Shown here one piece after another: positions 37,164 to 45,169 of a stretch of DNA of 64,000 bases (the first letter of the stretch is position 1; each line of letters starts with the position of its first letter). Location: positions 558,001 to 622,000 of the forward strand of contig NZ_BCWV01000004.1 in assembly GCF_001894765.1 (NCBI RefSeq), read 5' to 3'. The stretch comes from Rhodococcoides corynebacterioides NBRC 14404. GTDB taxonomy: Bacteria > Actinomycetota > Actinomycetes > Mycobacteriales > Mycobacteriaceae. The position numbers and the translations under genes were made by a program. The notes under the pieces are model-generated. The model had not been told where the DNA came from and ran no database searches. It saw nothing but the letters and a program-made list of their open reading frames with translations.

Positions 37164-38917
37164 CCGGAACCGATCTGCTTCCCATCGCGTCCGGCGGCCG
37201 GTCGGGCCGGTTCCTGCTGCGCGAGTTGGCCGGACATCGCGCCGCGACGCTCGGCGCCGTCGTCCTCGGCATCGTCGCCGCAGCGGCGACCGTGGTTCCG
37301 GTGTACGTGTTCGGCGTCCTCGTCGACCGGGTGACCGAGGGTGCGCCGGCGTCGACGATCATCGGGGTCGTGGCGGTGATCGTGGTCGCCGCCGTCGTCG
37401 GTGGCGTGTTCACCGGCCTCGGGGCATACACCGTCGCCCTGCTCGGCGAGCGCATTCTCGCCTCGTTGCGCGAACGCGTCGTCGCCCGCGCGCTCACCCT
37501 GCCCGTCGACCGACTCGACCGTGCGGGCCGCGGCGACCTGCTCTCCCGCGTGGGTGACGACGTCGCGGTGATGGCCAAGTCCCTGAGCGAGGTGGTTCCG
37601 CAGATCCTCGCCGCCGTTCTCCTCGTGGTGGTCAGTATCGCCGCGATGCTCGGGGTGGACTGGCGACTCGGCCTGGCCGGAATGGTGGCGATTCCGCTCT
37701 ACGTGATGGCCCTGCGCTGGTACCTGCCCCGGTCGGCGCCGCTGTACGCGAGCGAGCGGGTCGCCATGGGTGAGCGGGCACAGGCACTGGTCAGCAGCAT
37801 GCAGGGCGCGCGCACCGTCCGCGCCTACGGCGTGGAGTCCGAGCATCTGTCGCGCATCGACGCGGCCTCGGCCGGCGCCCGCGACATCGCCGTGACGGTG
37901 TTCCGACTGTTCACACGGTTCGGATCGAGGAGCAACCGCGCCGAGTGCGTCGGACTGTCGGTGGTACTTCTCGCCGGATTCCTCCTGGTGAGAGACGGAT
38001 CGGTGACCGTCGGCGAGACCACGGCCGCCGCGTTGCTCTTCCATCGCCTGTTCAACCCGATCGGCATGCTCATGTACTCGTTCGACGACGTCCAGTCCGC
38101 CGGCGCGTCGTTGGCCCGCCTGGTCGGCGTCCTCGACCTGCCCGACGCGCCCCGCACCGTGACCGGCCGCGAACCCGGTTCCGGCCGAGTCGAACTCGTG
38201 GGCATTCGCCATTCCTACGACGGCGTGCACGAGGTGATTCACGGGCTGGACCTCACCGTCGCGAACGGCGAGACGGTCGCCCTCGTGGGGTCCACGGGCG
38301 CCGGCAAGTCGACGCTCGCCGCCATCGTCGCGGGATCGACCGAGCCCACCGCCGGGACCGTCCGCATCGGCGGGGTCCCCCTCACCGAGCTCGCCGCGGA
38401 CCGAGTCCGTCGGCACGTCGCCGTCGTCAGCCAGGAGGTGCACGTCTTCGCCGGCCCGCTGATCGACGACCTGCGTCTGGCCGCACCCGACGCCTCGGAA
38501 GACGAGGTGCAGGCGGCCCTGGACCGGGTCGGTGCCGGGTGGGTCGCCGACCTGCCCGACGGGGTGCACACCGTGGTCGGCGAGGGTGGCCTGGCCCTCA
38601 CCGCCGCCCGGGCACAGCACGTGGCCCTGGCCCGGCTGGTCCTGGCCGATCCGGCCGTCGCGGTGCTCGACGAAGCCACCGCCGAGGCCGGGAGTGCCGG
38701 TGCCCGCGATCTCGAGGACGCGGCCCGCGCGGCCACCCGTGGTCGCACGACGATCGTGGTCGCCCACCGCCTCACGCAGGCCGCGGCGGCGGACCGCGTG
38801 GTGGTCCTCGAGCACGGACGGATCGTCGAGCAGGGGTCGCACGACGATCTCGTGCGAGCAGGCGGCCGGTACCACGATCTGTGGTCGGCGTGGAGCCGAT
38901 CCCTCGCGGACCGTTAG
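37160..38917 (+). CDS. Heterodimeric ABC exporter, subunit B with intact ATPase site but degenerate signature
   Basis: 585-residue partner of subunit A. Six helices lie in about 25-310. Walker A GSTGAGKST (377-385), Q-loop VVSQE (422-426), Walker B VAVLDEATAEAG (500-511) and H-loop VVAHRLT (533-539) are intact. The signature position reads LTAARAQHVALARL (480-493) instead of LSGGQ. Together with A this leaves one complete composite ATP site and one wholly dead site. It overlaps A by four bases (ATGA). Many heterodimeric exporters have one weak site; loss of every motif on one side is unusual. Confidence 0.9.
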   Translation: MTGTDLLPIASGGRSGRFLLRELAGHRAATLGAVVLGIVAAAATVVPVYVFGVLVDRVTEGAPASTIIGVVAVIVVAAVVGGVFTGLGAYTVALLGERILASLRERVVARALTLPVDRLDRAGRGDLLSRVGDDVAVMAKSLSEVVPQILAAVLLVVVSIAAMLGVDWRLGLAGMVAIPLYVMALRWYLPRSAPLYASERVAMGERAQALVSSMQGARTVRAYGVESEHLSRIDAASAGARDIAVTVFRLFTRFGSRSNRAECVGLSVVLLAGFLLVRDGSVTVGETTAAALLFHRLFNPIGMLMYSFDDVQSAGASLARLVGVLDLPDAPRTVTGREPGSGRVELVGIRHSYDGVHEVIHGLDLTVANGETVALVGSTGAGKSTLAAIVAGSTEPTAGTVRIGGVPLTELAADRVRRHVAVVSQEVHVFAGPLIDDLRLAAPDASEDEVQAALDRVGAGWVADLPDGVHTVVGEGGLALTAARAQHVALARLVLADPAVAVLDEATAEAGSAGARDLEDAARAATRGRTTIVVAHRLTQAAAADRVVVLEHGRIVEQGSHDDLVRAGGRYHDLWSAWSRSLADR

Positions 38918-38945
38918 CTTTCCGATCCGCCTTCGGGCCCGCCGA

Positions 38946-39611
38946 TCAGGACGGCAGGGCGCCGGGCGTGCGCACCACGATCGGCACACCCGGGAAGACC
39001 GCGGCCATCTCGGACCGCGACTTGCGCAGCGCCGCAGTCCCGTATCCCTTCTTGCGGTGATCCGGGTGGATCCAGACCCGCAGGTCGATCTCCCCGTTCT
39101 TCAGTTCGCCGAACACCAACCCGACGCTCTCCTCGCCCTCGCGCGCGACGAACCAGGCGGCCTGCTCCGAGTCGGAGCGATCCCGAGCGGAGGTGATCTC
39201 GGAGTCCAGATCGCCGGCCGCGCCGCCGGACCCGTCCCCGGCACTGCCGACGTCGGCGAGGCGGGCCGCGAACAGCTCCCGGTCGGTGTCGTCGGAGAAC
39301 GCCCGCAGGGTGAGTCCCTCTCCCGCACTGGCGGGTCGCTCGGCGAGCGTGAACGTCAGACGAGCGTCCAGGTCCTCGAGCTCGGCGGCGTTGTTGCGCC
39401 GGGCGTCCTTGGTGAGCTGGTCGAACGCCATCCCCATGACGGCTTCTCCGCCGAGACGAGACGTCTCGAGCAGACCGGCGATGGCGGCCACCGCCTGATC
39501 GCGGTCGTCGGCCTCGACGATGGCGTCCAGAACGTCGTGGCGGCGGTCGAAGGCAGCCAGCAGGGCCGCGGTGATCTCGCGGCGGGCGGCGGCACGGTCG
39601 TGATCGGTCAC
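38946..39611 (-). CDS. GNAT acetyltransferase with a GyrA/ParC coiled-coil-like N-terminus
   Basis: 221-residue fusion. Residues about 8-85 (ITAALLAAFDRRHDVLDAIV, AIAGLLETSRLGG, MGMAFDQLTKDARRNNAAEL) resemble the long coiled coil of type IIA topoisomerase A subunits, where the family reads DEVI...SEIQAxAILDMxLxxLT...E. Residues about 98-215 are an acetyltransferase, with the acetyl-CoA loop VWIHPDHRKKGYGTAAL (179-195). The GTG at 39611 overlaps the stop of the upstream SMR gene by four bases. Function unknown; a link to topoisomerase or DNA structure is inference. Confidence 0.8.
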   Translation of the reverse strand: MTDHDRAAARREITAALLAAFDRRHDVLDAIVEADDRDQAVAAIAGLLETSRLGGEAVMGMAFDQLTKDARRNNAAELEDLDARLTFTLAERPASAGEGLTLRAFSDDTDRELFAARLADVGSAGDGSGGAAGDLDSEITSARDRSDSEQAAWFVAREGEESVGLVFGELKNGEIDLRVWIHPDHRKKGYGTAALRKSRSEMAAVFPGVPIVVRTPGALPS

Positions 39612-39943
39612 GGCGTGATCGTATGCGCTGCCGCGCCGAGTTCCACCAGGAGCACGCCCACCACGATCAGTCCGATACCCGCGAGCATCCGCCGAGTGAG
39701 CGGTTCGGCGAACAGGAACCGCGACGCGACCGCGGTGAGGGCCACGCCCGCCGCTGCCCAGATGCCGTAGGCGACCCCGAGCGCGAGCCCGGCACGCAAG
39801 GCCCCGAGCAGCGACGCGAACGCCACGACGTAGCCGACTGCCACCACGACGTAGAGCGCGCGCCGTCCGCCCACCGCACCGCGCAGGGACAGAGTCGCGG
39901 TCACCTCGAACAGGATCGCGGCGACGAGGAAGGCGTACTGCAT
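39608..39943 (-). CDS. Small multidrug resistance (SMR) family protein, second of a pair
   Basis: 111-residue four-helix protein. The conserved Glu of helix 1 lies in AILFEVTATLSLRGA, and GVAYGIWAAAGVALTAVA is the helix 3 motif of the SMR family. Paired SMR genes usually form hetero-oligomers for multidrug, guanidinium or polyamine export. Its ATG overlaps the stop of the first SMR gene by one base, and its own stop overlaps the GNAT start. Confidence 0.88.
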   Translation of the reverse strand: MQYAFLVAAILFEVTATLSLRGAVGGRRALYVVVAVGYVVAFASLLGALRAGLALGVAYGIWAAAGVALTAVASRFLFAEPLTRRMLAGIGLIVVGVLLVELGAAAHTITP

Positions 39944-40275
39944 CAGGAATCCACCGTCGACGGGCGTGAACCCGTCTCGACCAGCAGTACTCCCGCGATG
40001 ATGAGCGCGATGCCGCCCGCCATGACGAGTGTGAAGGTCTCACCGAAGATGGCCCACGCCAGCACCGCGGTCAGAGCGACACCGCCGGCACCCCAGATGC
40101 CGTAAGCGACACCGATTCCCATGCCACGCTTCAACACCTGCACCAGCATCACGAACGCCGTCGCGTAGCCGATCACCACCACCGCGTACAGGGCCGGAAC
40201 GTTCTCCGACCCCTTCATCGACAACGTCGCCGCGACCTCGGCCACGATCGCACCCACCAGGAACCACCACGCCAT
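39943..40275 (-). CDS. Small multidrug resistance (SMR) family protein, first of a pair
   Basis: 110-residue four-helix SMR protein. AIVAEVAATLSMKGSENV holds the essential membrane Glu (residue about 13), and GVAYGIWGAGGVALTAVLAW is helix 3. The ATG at 40275 is chosen over an upstream frame that is Pro/Arg-rich. The two SMR genes differ enough in sequence to suggest a true heteromeric pump rather than a recent duplication. It follows a GNAT gene by ten bases, so up to four genes share one transcript. Confidence 0.88.
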   Translation of the reverse strand: MAWWFLVGAIVAEVAATLSMKGSENVPALYAVVVIGYATAFVMLVQVLKRGMGIGVAYGIWGAGGVALTAVLAWAIFGETFTLVMAGGIALIIAGVLLVETGSRPSTVDS

Positions 40276-40285
40276 GGGCGGAACG

Positions 40286-41029
40286 CTAGCCGGTCGAGGC
40301 GGCCCGGTGGCGCACCCACACGTTCGCTTCGACGTACACGGCCGTGCCGTGGACGACATCGCAGAGCACCGGGGAAAGAGCGCCCGGCACCTCGATGGGG
40401 CCGGATCGATCGAACGGAAGTCCGGTCCACCGACGCCACTCGTCGAGCGTGCCGGCGATCACCATCGACCGTGGGGCGACACCTGCGATGCGTCCGCCCG
40501 CACGAACGTGAACCCGGAGCCAGGGGTCGACCGGCAAGCCGTCGTCACGCACGCGCGAGGCGTACGCGCTCATCGGGACGCCGGGGTCGACCGGCCCGCT
40601 CGGCCGCACGGGGACGATCACCTCCGGCAGGCCCGCCCGTGCGGCGCATCGCCGGACCGCGCCCAGCAGGAGTGACGACAGTCCGTCCCCCTGCCGGTCC
40701 GGTCGCACCGCGATCTCGAGCGCGCACAGCACCGTCGGGGCCACTCCCGCGAAAAACTGAGTGACGCCGAGGCGGATCGCGGCGTCCCATCCGTCGGCGG
40801 GAAGCGCATCCGGGTCGAGGCGCAGTGGCAGCGCGTACCCCTTCCCCACCACCTCGTCGCCGTCGAGCGCGATCACCACGTGGTCGGCGACGCGGGTCAC
40901 GACGTCGGGCCGGTAGTAGAACGACGACACGGGGTCCTGCAGCATGAAGTCCGGCCACGAATCGGGCATCGACCACATCGCGTCGAACAGGTCGGGACGA
41001 TCGGCCAGGGTCACCACCGACACGGTCAT
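40286..41029 (-). CDS. GNAT family acetyltransferase-like protein
   Basis: 247-residue protein. The acetyl-CoA motif is LEIAVRPDRQGDGLSSLLLGAV (about 105-126), and the rest (PDSWPDFMLQDPVSSFYYR, VRAGGRIAGVAPRSM) belongs to an uncharacterised GNAT branch of actinobacteria. The ATG at 41029 gives a compact product; longer versions cross the divergent Rieske gene. It is the first gene of the SMR operon. Substrate unknown. Confidence 0.75.
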   Translation of the reverse strand: MTVSVVTLADRPDLFDAMWSMPDSWPDFMLQDPVSSFYYRPDVVTRVADHVVIALDGDEVVGKGYALPLRLDPDALPADGWDAAIRLGVTQFFAGVAPTVLCALEIAVRPDRQGDGLSSLLLGAVRRCAARAGLPEVIVPVRPSGPVDPGVPMSAYASRVRDDGLPVDPWLRVHVRAGGRIAGVAPRSMVIAGTLDEWRRWTGLPFDRSGPIEVPGALSPVLCDVVHGTAVYVEANVWVRHRAASTG

Positions 41030-41084
41030 CGCATCATTGTCGACGGCGCCGGTTGGAGGCGATCGCCCCGGGTATGTCGCACCG

Positions 41085-41552
41085 ATGAGCGAGGAGCGAC
41101 GAGGCCCTGACCGCGACGACGCCGTGTCGGCGGATCGGTCCGGCGTGCTACCGCCGGTGCTGCCGGCCGACCCGATCCGGGCCCGCGGGCGCCGATTGGT
41201 CGAGGTGTCCCGACTCGGCGACCACCGCGTGGTGGAGGTGCGGACCGAGGACGGCGTGGACCTCGCGGTCGGCATGCTTCCCGACGGCACCCCCTTCGCC
41301 GTGGGCAACGTCTGCCGGCACCAACTGGCCAAGCTCGGACGGGGACGGGTCACCGACGATGGTTGTCTCGAATGTCCCTGGCATCGAGCCGAATACGATG
41401 TTCGGACCGGGAAGATGGTCACCGGCCCGCAGGGCATGCTGTTCGGTTTTCCGCCCTACTCCGCCGCGGTGCGGGCCATCGGGTCGCTGGTCCCGCTGTC
41501 GACGCGGCGGGTCTCGCTGCTGGACGGGTGGATCTGCCTGGTCGACGGCTGA
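41085..41552 (+). CDS. Small Rieske [2Fe-2S] protein
   Basis: 155-residue single-domain Rieske protein. Cluster ligands are CRH in VGNVCRHQLAKLG and CPWH in CLECPWHRAEYD, with the correct spacing. A 40-residue polar N-terminus precedes the domain; no oxygenase domain or membrane helix. It may be an electron carrier for an oxygenase or nitrite-reductase-like enzyme, but no such enzyme is adjacent; the P450 gene lies 7 kb away. ATG at 41085. Confidence 0.85.
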   Translation: MSEERRGPDRDDAVSADRSGVLPPVLPADPIRARGRRLVEVSRLGDHRVVEVRTEDGVDLAVGMLPDGTPFAVGNVCRHQLAKLGRGRVTDDGCLECPWHRAEYDVRTGKMVTGPQGMLFGFPPYSAAVRAIGSLVPLSTRRVSLLDGWICLVDG

Positions 41553-41649
41553 GCCTCGATGGGTGGGGCAGAACGACGGGCGAGGTCCCCGATCGGGTGC
41601 GTGCGCGGACGGGCGAGGCCGTCGGCGCACGCGCCCCGTCGAGTCGCGA

Positions 41650-41739
41650 TCAGGACGCGATCTTGAGGAAATCCGTCAACGGCAACAGGTTGCCGAAGCT
41701 GAAGTTGAGGAAGCTCAGGCCATTGAGGAAGCTGAACAC
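41650..41739 (-). CDS. Putative 29-residue hydrophobic peptide
   Basis: A 30-codon frame beginning GTG at 41739, with AAGGAGA five bases upstream, ends at TGA (41650). The product has a phenylalanine-leucine-asparagine repeat (FSFLNGLSFLNFSFGN) and a short tail TDFLKIAS. It sits alone in a 344-base gap between convergent-facing genes. Good ribosome site and a patterned, amphipathic product support translation; it could be a toxin-like, signalling or membrane-associated peptide. It is too short to assign by family. Confidence 0.5.
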   Translation of the reverse strand: MFSFLNGLSFLNFSFGNLLPLTDFLKIAS

Positions 41740-41896
41740 GAATGTCTCCTTCTGGTGATGTCGCGATTGGTCTCGCGTGCGCCCAGTATGGACGGATTCC
41801 ATTGCGTGACTTCATTGTTCCGCATTGTGAGTGATCACCGACTCCATTGTGGGCCTGCACACCGGCAGGCCGCCCGATGTCGGGACATCGGTCGAT

Positions 41897-43372
41897 CTAC
41901 CCCACGTCCGGCGGAGCGACGTCGAACCAGGGCTTCGCCTCCTCCAACTCACGGGCCAGGCGCAGGAGTCGTGTTTCCCCGCCGGGTGGGGCCACGAAGT
42001 GCGATCCCATCGGCAGCCCGGACGCGGTACGGAACAACGGCACGCTCAGGGCGGGCCGCCCGGTCAGATTGGCCGCCTGCGTGAACGGCACCGCGGACAG
42101 ATTCCGCATCACGCCCGCCTCGACGGCCCCCACGCGGGCCAGCACCGACCCCAGACGCAGCGCGAGTGCCGCACGCGCCCCGAGCCGTTCGAGCCGAGTG
42201 GTCGCGAATTCGCCGACTCGCGGCGCGGGCGTCGCGGTGGTGGGGGTCAACAGCAGGTCGAAACGACGGTGGAAGTCGGACAGAGCGCGAACGTGGTCGT
42301 GCCACCGGCTCAGCGCCGCGTCGTGATCGACGGCCGTGGTGCGTCGGCCCAGTTCCGCCATCACCATCGTGTCCAGCTCGACGTCCGCAGCGCGCGCCGA
42401 TCCGATGGCTGCGAGCTCGCTCGCGACGTTCACGAACCAGGGCAGCAGGAAGTCCCGCGCCAACGCCTCCTCGTCGACCGGCGGAGGCACGTCCTCGACG
42501 ACGTGTCCCAGGTCGACCAACAGTGAGCGGGTGCGGTGCAGGGCGTCCAGCACCTCGGGGTCCGGCGCATCGCACAGGGCCGACGTGCTCTGCATGCCGA
42601 TGCGCAGACGCGGCCCCGGAGTGTCGAGTGCGGCCAGATGACTCTCCGCGAGGGTCGGGGTGACGTACGGCGCCGCCGGGTCCGAGCCCCGCAGCACGTC
42701 GAGCATGGCCGCGGAGTCCCGCACCGAGCGGGTGAGCACGCCGGTCACCGCGCCGCCGTGGAAGAACTCGCTGGAGCGGGGTCCGCAGGGCACAACCCCG
42801 CGACCGGGTTTGAGCCCGAGGAGACCCGAGTAGGCGGCCGGGATGCGAATGGACCCGCCGCCGTCGTTGGCCCCGGCGGCCGGCACCACACCTGCGGCCA
42901 CCGCGGCCGCGGACCCGCCCGACGATCCCCCCGGCGAGCGGGTCGTGTCCCACGGATTACGGGTCGGCCCGAAGAGGTCGGATTCCGTGACGCCCTTCGC
43001 CCCGAATTCCGGGACTGCGGTCCGTCCGATGACCACCAGGCCGGAGTCCAGCCAGCGCTGCACCACGGTGTCCGTCGCCGCGGCCCGCGTATCTCGATAT
43101 GCCCGCGATCCGGCCGTCTCGACCACACCCGCCTGGGCCTGCGCCAGATCCTTGAGCAGGAACGGCACTCCTGCGAACGGGCCGGACAACGCGGACCGGG
43201 AGCGGGATCGGGCGTCGTCGTCCTGCCACTGCACGACGGCGTTCAGCGCGGCGTGGGTGCGATGCGCACGGTCGAGGGCGACCTCGACCAGCTCGCTCGA
43301 GGTCACCTCGCCGTCGCGCACCAGTGCGGCGAGACCCAGGGCGTCGTACCGGCGATAGTCGTCGAAGTGCAC
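41897..43372 (-). CDS. Amidase signature family hydrolase
   Basis: 491-residue amidase. The Ser-cisSer-Lys triad is in place: catalytic Lys in [10 protein letters not shown], cis-Ser in [16 protein letters not shown], and nucleophile Ser in [17 protein letters not shown]. It hydrolyses carboxamides to acids; GatA is excluded because gatC/gatB are absent and the C-terminal half differs. Such enzymes act on aryl, aliphatic or peptide amides; the substrate here is unknown. GTG start at 43372. Confidence 0.9.
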   Translation of the reverse strand: MHFDDYRRYDALGLAALVRDGEVTSSELVEVALDRAHRTHAALNAVVQWQDDDARSRSRSALSGPFAGVPFLLKDLAQAQAGVVETAGSRAYRDTRAAATDTVVQRWLDSGLVVIGRTAVPEFGAKGVTESDLFGPTRNPWDTTRSPGGSSGGSAAAVAAGVVPAAGANDGGGSIRIPAAYSGLLGLKPGRGVVPCGPRSSEFFHGGAVTGVLTRSVRDSAAMLDVLRGSDPAAPYVTPTLAESHLAALDTPGPRLRIGMQSTSALCDAPDPEVLDALHRTRSLLVDLGHVVEDVPPPVDEEALARDFLLPWFVNVASELAAIGSARAADVELDTMVMAELGRRTTAVDHDAALSRWHDHVRALSDFHRRFDLLLTPTTATPAPRVGEFATTRLERLGARAALALRLGSVLARVGAVEAGVMRNLSAVPFTQAANLTGRPALSVPLFRTASGLPMGSHFVAPPGGETRLLRLARELEEAKPWFDVAPPDVG

Positions 43373-43564
43373 GCAGCCGACCCTAGGGGTTCGCGGGCGG
43401 CCGCGGCGTCGCCTCGCTGCCGCCCGGGATCGGTCCCCACGTCGTCGGCCCGTTCTGTGACGGCGCCGAACCGTTCGGGGACGAGCCTGCCCGCGGCCGC
43501 GCCTTGCTATCGTGCCGGGCGTCGGTCGGGGGGCGGCCGACGTTCATCGTCTCGGGGGGCGACC

Positions 43565-44692
43565 ATGACACACGACGAACCGACCAGCACGTCGCCGTCG
43601 ACCGCACGGATCGGCCGACGCCGACTCGTCCAGGCGATCGCCGCGGGCGGGGCACTGGCGCTGTCCGGCGGGGGAACGGCACAGGCGACCCCGGCCGGCG
43701 ACACCCCGGCCTCGTCCGGTGCCGCCGGTCGGCGGATCGATCTCCACGGGCACATGATTCCGCCGGACTACCGCGCCGCCGTCCTGCGTGCCGGCCTCCT
43801 CGCGCCCGGTGGTCTGCCGTTCCCCGCCTGGTCGCCGGAGAGCGCCCTCGACTTCATGGACCGGTTCGGCATCGCCGCGCAGGTGCTGTCGGTGTCCGAT
43901 CCGGGGGTGCGCTTCGTCTCGGGCGGAGACGCGATCCGATTGGCGCGGGCGTGCAACGACTACGCCGGCGATCTTCAGCGTCGGTGGCCCACCCGGTTCG
44001 GTTCGTTCGCCACCGTTCCCCTGCCGGACGTCGCGGCGACGCTCGCGGAGATCACCTACGCCCTCGACGTGGTACGGATGGACGGGGTCACACTGTTGTC
44101 GTCGTACGACGGTGTGTACCTCGGAGACCCGCGGTTCGAGCCGGTGATGGCCCTGCTGAACGCCTACTCCGCCACCGTGTTCGTCCACCCCGGCGAGATG
44201 CCTGCGCCGTCGAAACCCGAAATGCCGCTTCCGGATTTCCTGCTCGAGTTCCCGTTCGACACCACGCGGACCGCGACGAGTCTGATCCTGTCCGGAACCC
44301 TGGATCGGTACCCGCGCATCCGATTCGTCCTCGCGCACGCCGGGGGCTGCCTGCCGTTCCTCGCGACCCGTCTGTCGACGCCCCGCACGGTGGTTCCCGA
44401 CGCGGTGCCGTCGGTGTCCCTGCTCGGTGTCGGCGAAGCCCTCCGCCGCTTCTACTACGACACCGCACTGTCGGCCTCGGCGTCCTCGATGCGCAGCGTC
44501 CTCGAGGTCGCGGACGTCGGCCAGATCGTCTTCGGCACCGATTGGCCGTTCAGCGGCGCGACCTTCGCCGTGGCCGAGACGACCGATCCCGCGCCGGGCC
44601 TGTCGGACGTCCTCGACGGCGCGCAACGGGCACTGGTCGAGAACGCCACCCCGCTCTCGCTCGTCCCTCGGCTGGCCGCCGCGATCGGGTGA
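43565..44692 (+). CDS. Amidohydrolase-2 family metal-dependent hydrolase with Tat-type leader
   Basis: 375 residues. The leader GRRRLVQAIAAGGALALSGGG with a cut after AQA looks like a twin-arginine signal. The mature part is an amidohydrolase_2 (ACMSD-like) barrel: metal site HGHMIPP, VFVHPGEM, FVLAHAGGCLPFLA and the Asp in FGTDWPFSGA. It would decarboxylate or hydrolyse a small aromatic or cyclic acid. Export of this family is unusual. ATG at 43565. It ends flush against the convergent VOC gene. Confidence 0.85.
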   Translation: MTHDEPTSTSPSTARIGRRRLVQAIAAGGALALSGGGTAQATPAGDTPASSGAAGRRIDLHGHMIPPDYRAAVLRAGLLAPGGLPFPAWSPESALDFMDRFGIAAQVLSVSDPGVRFVSGGDAIRLARACNDYAGDLQRRWPTRFGSFATVPLPDVAATLAEITYALDVVRMDGVTLLSSYDGVYLGDPRFEPVMALLNAYSATVFVHPGEMPAPSKPEMPLPDFLLEFPFDTTRTATSLILSGTLDRYPRIRFVLAHAGGCLPFLATRLSTPRTVVPDAVPSVSLLGVGEALRRFYYDTALSASASSMRSVLEVADVGQIVFGTDWPFSGATFAVAETTDPAPGLSDVLDGAQRALVENATPLSLVPRLAAAIG

Positions 44693-45127
44693 TCAGCCGC
44701 CGATGCGTTGCGCGAACATTACGATGATGCCGCTGGGACCACGAAGATAGGTCAAGCGAAAGATGCCGTCGTACTCCGCGACACCGCGGAGAGGCAGACA
44801 GCCGTGACGCGCTGCGATGGCCAGCGAGGCCTCGATGTCGTCGACCTCGAATGCGACCCTGTGCATCCCGATCTCGTTCGGCCGGGTCGGTTCCGTCTCG
44901 ATCGGCTGCGGGTGCCGGTAGCGGAACAGCTCGATCCGGCTGTGACCGTCCGGCGTCTGCAGCATTGCGATGTCCGCGTGATTCCCGTCCAGGCCCACTG
45001 CCGTGTCGGTCCACTCGCCCTGCACCGTGTCGCGGCCGACCACCTCGAGGCCGAGGTCGGTGAAGAAGGCCACTGCGGCGTCGAGGTCACGCACCGCTAT
45101 TCCGACGTTGTCCATGCGGATCGGCAT
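44693..45127 (-). CDS. VOC (glyoxalase/bleomycin-resistance) superfamily protein
   Basis: 144-residue protein with two beta-alpha-beta-beta-beta halves: MDNVGIAVRDLDAAVAFF at the start and GMHRVAFEVDDIEASLAI in the middle. Metal-ligand candidates are His/Glu in RIELFRYRHP and HRVAFEV. Superfamily members are lyases, dioxygenases or antibiotic-binding proteins; nothing here decides. ATG at 45127 preferred to a GTG three codons earlier. It lies 42 bases downstream of the glycosyltransferase gene and may share its transcript. Confidence 0.82.
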   Translation of the reverse strand: MPIRMDNVGIAVRDLDAAVAFFTDLGLEVVGRDTVQGEWTDTAVGLDGNHADIAMLQTPDGHSRIELFRYRHPQPIETEPTRPNEIGMHRVAFEVDDIEASLAIAARHGCLPLRGVAEYDGIFRLTYLRGPSGIIVMFAQRIGG

Positions 45128-45169
45128 GACAGGCACGGTAGTCGGCTGTCGCCGTTGCCGGCGCAGTAC

